The notes under the pieces are model-generated. The model was not told the origin of the DNA, made no database searches, and saw only the letters and a program-made list of their open reading frames with translations. Shown here piece after piece: positions 61,340 through 64,000 of a stretch of DNA of 64,000 bases. How positions within the stretch are numbered: the stretch's first letter is position 1; every line of letters begins with the position of its first letter. Source of the stretch: Haloarcula nitratireducens. Lineage in GTDB: Archaea; Halobacteriota; Halobacteria; Halobacteriales; Haloarculaceae. A program made the position numbers and the translations under genes. The DNA lies in NCBI RefSeq assembly GCF_019599505.1, contig NZ_RKLT01000004.1:386141-450140 (forward strand). Direction: 5' to 3'.

Positions 61340-62392
61340 TTACAGGTCGGCGCCGACCGCCTCTTCGACGCTGTCGAAGCCGTCCGCTTCGAGCAGGTCG
61401 AGTAGCCCCTCGTTGATGTCTCGGGCGATGGACGGCCCGCGGTAGACGAGGCCGGTGTACAACTGGACGAGCGAGGCCCCGGCGCGAATTTTTCTGTACG
61501 CGCCCGCAGCCGTCGAAACCCCGCCGACACCGACGACCGGGACGTCGACGCGTTCGGCGACGAACCGAACCATCTCCGTCGAGCGGCCTTCGATCGGTTT
61601 CCCCGAGAGGCCGCCCTGTTCGCTCGCGTTCGGCGAGCGCAGACTGGCCGGGCGCTCGGTCGAGGTGTTGGTCGCGACGACGCCGTCGAGACCCAGTTCC
61701 GTCACGAGGTCCAGCGTGTCCTCGACGGCGGGTTCAGGCAGGTCCGGCGAGAGCTTCACGAGTAGCGGCCCGGCACCTGCGTCCCGTAACTCCTCGAAGA
61801 TGGCCGTCATCGCCTCGCGGTTCTGGAGATCCTCGAACCCCTGTGAGTTCGGACAGGAAACGTTCACGACGAAGAAGTCGCCGCCCGCGGCGACCCGCTC
61901 GTACGTGTAGCGGTAGTCCGCCGGCGCGTCGTCGGTCTCGACGTGTTCGCTCTTGGCGATGTTGACTCCGACCGGAAACGGGGCGTCCGTCGCCGCCAGT
62001 CGCTCGCCGACGACGTCCGCGCCGTCGTTGTTCAATCCCATCCGGTTGACGATCCCCTCGTCTTCTTGCAGGCGGAACATCCGCGGGCGTGCGTTGCCGG
62101 TCTGTGGCTCCGCTGTCACGCCACCGACCTCCGCGAAGCCGAACCCCAGCGAGGCCAACATCGTCGGGATAGTCGCGTTCTTGTCGAACCCGGCGGCGAC
62201 GCCGACCGGATTGTCGAACGACTGGTCGAACGCCTCGACGGCGAGACGATCGTCTGTGACCGTATACCGGTCGGCGACGACATCGGCGACCGATGTCCCT
62301 TCGACCGTCTCTAGCAGCGTGTGGATGGCGTTGTTGGCCGTCTCCGCCGGCAGCGTGAACAGTACCGGTCTGGCGATATCGTAGAGTCTCAT
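61340..62392 (-). CDS. pyrD: Dihydroorotate dehydrogenase (class 2)
   Basis: A 350-residue FMN enzyme of pyrimidine synthesis oxidising dihydroorotate to orotate, here with a quinone. The N-terminal amphipathic extension (YDIARPVLFTLPAETANNAIHTLL), GVAAGFDKNATIPTMLASLGFGFAEVGGVT and NRMGLNNDGADVV identify class 2. The active-site loop reads VNVSCPNSQG, with Cys where E. coli class 2 enzymes have the base Ser. FMN-phosphate loop: GVGGVSTAAGAYRKIRAGASLVQLYTG. It is membrane-associated. Confidence 0.93.
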   Translation of the reverse strand: MRLYDIARPVLFTLPAETANNAIHTLLETVEGTSVADVVADRYTVTDDRLAVEAFDQSFDNPVGVAAGFDKNATIPTMLASLGFGFAEVGGVTAEPQTGNARPRMFRLQEDEGIVNRMGLNNDGADVVGERLAATDAPFPVGVNIAKSEHVETDDAPADYRYTYERVAAGGDFFVVNVSCPNSQGFEDLQNREAMTAIFEELRDAGAGPLLVKLSPDLPEPAVEDTLDLVTELGLDGVVATNTSTERPASLRSPNASEQGGLSGKPIEGRSTEMVRFVAERVDVPVVGVGGVSTAAGAYRKIRAGASLVQLYTGLVYRGPSIARDINEGLLDLLEADGFDSVEEAVGADL

Positions 62393-62443
62393 TCGTGGGT
62401 TCGCGTATCGTCTCAGTGATACCGGAAAACGAGCGAGGACTGG

Positions 62444-62641
62444 TTAGAAATCGTGTTCGACCTCGTCGGGGTCGGCCTTCTGGATGATTATCTTGTTGTC
62501 GCGCACCCGAACGAACACCTCGTCACCGATCTCCATGCCGGCGACGGCTAACTCGTCTTCGTGGATGTTGATATGGACGTTGTGGTACTCGCCGTCTTCG
62601 TCTTTGGCGCCACTCGGGCTGAGCTTCTTTTTTCGCACCAT
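62444..62641 (-). CDS. AbrB/SpoVT-like small protein
   Basis: A 65-residue protein with a beta-rich core (VHINIHEDELAVAGMEIGDEVFVRVRDNKIIIQKADPDE) resembling the swapped-hairpin AbrB/MazE fold used in transition-state regulators and antitoxins. The basic start VRKKKLSPSGAKDEDGEYH may contact DNA. No toxin gene is adjacent. A cttaagt element (62679-62685 on the minus side) is a candidate promoter. Function unproven. Confidence 0.7.
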   Translation of the reverse strand: MVRKKKLSPSGAKDEDGEYHNVHINIHEDELAVAGMEIGDEVFVRVRDNKIIIQKADPDEVEHDF

Positions 62642-62803
62642 CGCGCTATCGTACTCCGTGCATCACCGTAGGATACACTTAAGTCTACCGTGCGGTCGAT
62701 CGGGGCAGCGCGTGGAATTTCGGCGCGTGCGACGTCTGATTGGCGGCTAACTCGCCCAGGTTTCGGATGAATCGGGGCGCGTACCCGGTCTGACCGAAGG
62801 TGG

Positions 62804-62853
62804 TATATAAATGTATCCCGGGACGGCAGCCGAATTGGGGGGTATATTTATAT
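62804..62853 (+). promoter_or_regulatory. Tandem TATA boxes upstream of the MC1 gene
   Basis: TATATAAAT (62804-62812) and TATATTTATAT (62843-62853) lie about 40 bases apart. The second places transcription start near 62875 and a leader with GGAG (62877-62880) before the ATG at 62892. Two start sites or a duplicated promoter are possible. Confidence 0.65.
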
Positions 62854-62891
62854 TGGGGCATGTGCTGAATTGACATGGAGCGGTGAAAACC

Positions 62892-63200
62892 ATGGCACGC
62901 GATAGTGACAAGCGCAACTTTGCGCTCCGTGAGGATGGTGACGAATCGAGCGTCTTCTCAGGCGGGACTCCCCGGCAGGCTGCACTGAAGGCAGCCCGAC
63001 GGCTCGACCCGGCCGACAGCGAAGACGATGCCGAGCGCCAGGAGATACGCCTCCGCGAGAAGGGGACCCACAAGGTCCACATCTACGAGGCCTGGGCCTG
63101 GGTCGAGCAGGCACCCGACGACAAACCCGACTGGATGCCCGGCGACATCACGAAGGGGAACGTCTCGAAAGAGGGCGTCGAACACTTAGACGACATCTGA
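62892..63200 (+). CDS. hmc1: Chromosomal protein MC1
   Basis: A 102-residue archaeal chromatin protein that bends DNA. SDKRNFALREDGDESSVFSGGTPRQAALKAARRLDP, EIRLREKGTHKVHIYEAWAWVEQ and DWMPGDITKGNVSKEGVEHL match the MC1 domain. The ATG at 62892 is preferred to the ATG at 62883 because of the leader and family start. A TTTTT at 63212-63216 just after the stop is a likely terminator. It sits next to the rRNA operon but on its own promoter. Confidence 0.93.
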   Translation: MARDSDKRNFALREDGDESSVFSGGTPRQAALKAARRLDPADSEDDAERQEIRLREKGTHKVHIYEAWAWVEQAPDDKPDWMPGDITKGNVSKEGVEHLDDI

Positions 63201-63400
63201 GTCGCCGGCGGACGCGAGATTTTTCCGAGCCATTCGACCACGAGGTGCCACCATCGCGCGGGCGCGCGGCCGACCTCCACGTTCCTCGCGGGCGAGCGCG
63301 CGGAACACTTTCGGGTGCGAATTTCACATTTGTGCCGATCTGCCGTGTGCGACTCTCTCACCCGTGTAATCGCCTGCCGAGGCGGCTTCGGTCCGACGGG
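63201..63400. other. Spacer between MC1 and the rRNA promoters
   Basis: No gene supported. It holds a T5 run (63212-63216) likely terminating MC1, then GC-rich repeated motifs (cgcgggcgcgcggccg) and no TATA-like box until 63402. Confidence 0.5.
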
Positions 63401-63401
63401 G

Positions 63402-63437
63402 TTAAGTGTGACACTCCCATCGGATGTGATGCGAACG
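63402..63437 (+). promoter_or_regulatory. rRNA promoter P1
   Basis: TTAA box at 63402-63405 and TGCGAACG at 63430-63437, 28 bases apart, matching the known haloarchaeal rRNA promoter (TTAA-type box plus TGCGAACG start motif). Confidence 0.75.
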
Positions 63438-63486
63438 CGGTTCGGGGCGACGCTCCCCCGGCCGGGCCACGACCCAACCGATGCCC

Positions 63487-63522
63487 TTAAGTGATACAGG
63501 GCATTCGGATGGAATGCAAAGG
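63487..63522 (+). promoter_or_regulatory. rRNA promoter P2
   Basis: TTAA at 63487-63490 and TGCAAAGG at 63515-63522 with the same 28-base spacing; the unit is nearly identical to P3. Confidence 0.75.
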
Positions 63523-63565
63523 TCGCTTGCGTCGTGCGGTTCGACGGAAGCGCACTCCGATGCCC

Positions 63566-63601
63566 TTAAGTGGTACAGGGCACTCGGAATGAATGCGAAC
63601 G
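63566..63601 (+). promoter_or_regulatory. rRNA promoter P3
   Basis: TTAA at 63566-63569 and TGCGAACG at 63594-63601, again 28 bases apart. TTCGACGG (63540-63547) lies upstream where BRE-type elements are expected. Confidence 0.75.
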
Positions 63602-63676
63602 AGGCCCGGTCGGGGCCAACGAAACCCGACCGATCCGGACGGTGACGAGGCAACTCGTCGACGGAACTCGAAGCCT

Positions 63677-63712
63677 TTAAGATGGGTTCGGGATAACATA
63701 CAGGTCCGGAGT
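63677..63712 (+). promoter_or_regulatory. rRNA promoter P4, divergent
   Basis: A TTTAAG box (63677-63680 core) in a context similar to the others (gaagcctttaag), but the start region at +28 (tccggagtg) lacks the TGC motif. Probably the promoter nearest the gene. Confidence 0.55.
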
Positions 63713-63875
63713 GAATGAGGATTCCACCCCTGCGGTCCGCCGTCAAGATGGGATCTGATGTTAGCCTTGATAGTTCGGTGACACCCGGTCGACGGGTGTC
63801 TTCGAACGCCCTTCGATAGCGACCACACCCCTTGTGGGTGTGACCCGCCTAACCCCCTGGCATCACGCCAGGGAC
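63713..63875 (+). ncRNA. 16S rRNA 5' leader with processing hairpins
   Basis: Contains GACACCCG-GTCGA-CGGGTGTC (about 63779-63799), CACACCCC-TTGTG-GGGTGTG (about 63824-63843) and CCCTGGC-ATCAC-GCCAGGG (about 63855-63873), the last ending just before the mature 5' end. The right half of the processing stem lies outside the window. Confidence 0.6.
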
Positions 63876-64000
63876 ATTCCGGTTGATCCTGCCGGAGGCC
63901 ATTGCTATCGGAGTCCGATTTAGCCATGCTAGTCGCACGGGTTTAGACCCGTGGCATATAGCTCAGTAACACGTGGCCAAACTACCCTACAGACCGCGAT
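63876..64000 (+). rRNA. rrs: 16S ribosomal RNA, 5' part (cut by window edge)
   Basis: Mature 5' sequence ATTCCGGTTGATCCTGCCGG starts at 63876, followed by the archaeal 16S 5' domain (AGCTCAGTAACACGTGG near 63959). Only the first 125 bases lie in the window; the gene continues to the right. The presence of four promoters and the leader hairpins identifies the start of an rRNA operon. Confidence 0.98.

Noticed and set aside
62642..62891. A toxin gene partner for the AbrB-like protein
   Set aside because: No coding frame with toxin-like features is present; the region holds promoters only.
63487..63927. A 146-codon frame on the minus strand across the rRNA promoters and 16S start
   Set aside because: It crosses the mature 16S 5' end and the promoters; clearly noncoding.

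Overview
The window is chromosomal DNA from an extremely halophilic archaeon (class Halobacteria). The evidence is high GC with strong third-position GC, very acidic proteins, TATA-type promoters with short or absent leaders, and archaeal genes such as thermosome, RFC small subunit, Kae1-Bud32, Hel308, MC1 chromatin protein and S24e/S27ae. The first 125 bases of an archaeal 16S rRNA lie at the right edge. The 16S start looks most like the Haloarcula/Halomicroarcula group, but this is inference from memory.

Layout. 0-13 kb: metabolic and regulatory genes (MBL hydrolase, acyl-CoA synthetase, Na+/H+ antiporter with TrkA domains, TrmB-type regulator, PAS kinase, aldo/keto reductase, PhzF, DJ-1). 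13-18 kb: RNase Z, then two tandem paralogous secreted proteins with duplicated upstream regions, then a TrkA protein. 18-25 kb: a short ORF overlapping a PIN-like gene, SDR, RdgB-type pyrophosphatase, and an informational cluster (Kae1-Bud32, S27ae, S24e, RFC). 25-36 kb: a large Bat-type regulator, tRNA-Gly(CCC), NAD synthetase, thermosome, second PAS kinase, ornithine cyclodeaminase homologue, SDR. 36-49 kb: LeuRS, Hsp20/peroxiredoxin pair, prephenate dehydratase, and a 2-oxoacid dehydrogenase complex (E1 alpha, E1 beta, E2, E3) with lipoyl synthase close by. 49-61 kb: Hel308 helicase, HAD hydrolase, a frameshifted zinc-ribbon gene, tRNA splicing endonuclease, TrpRS, PheRS alpha and beta. 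61-64 kb: RDD protein, dihydroorotate dehydrogenase, AbrB-like protein, MC1, and an array of four rRNA promoters leading into 16S.

This is mostly ordinary core genome. I see no insertion sequence, integrase, prophage or CRISPR array. Several very small genes (zinc ribbons of 41-56 residues, S27ae, a 34-residue ORF, a 26-residue leader ORF) were read directly from the sequence. The most interesting items are: the sequon-repeat insertion splitting a secreted domain, with duplication of gene plus promoter; a leader ORF with Phe codons and hairpins ahead of pheST; a two-promoter thermosome gene whose distal promoter carries an rRNA-like initiator and an in-frame upstream ATG; a duplicated C-terminal tail of rdgB; a TA-like PIN pair; and a 2-base frameshift in a zinc-ribbon gene.
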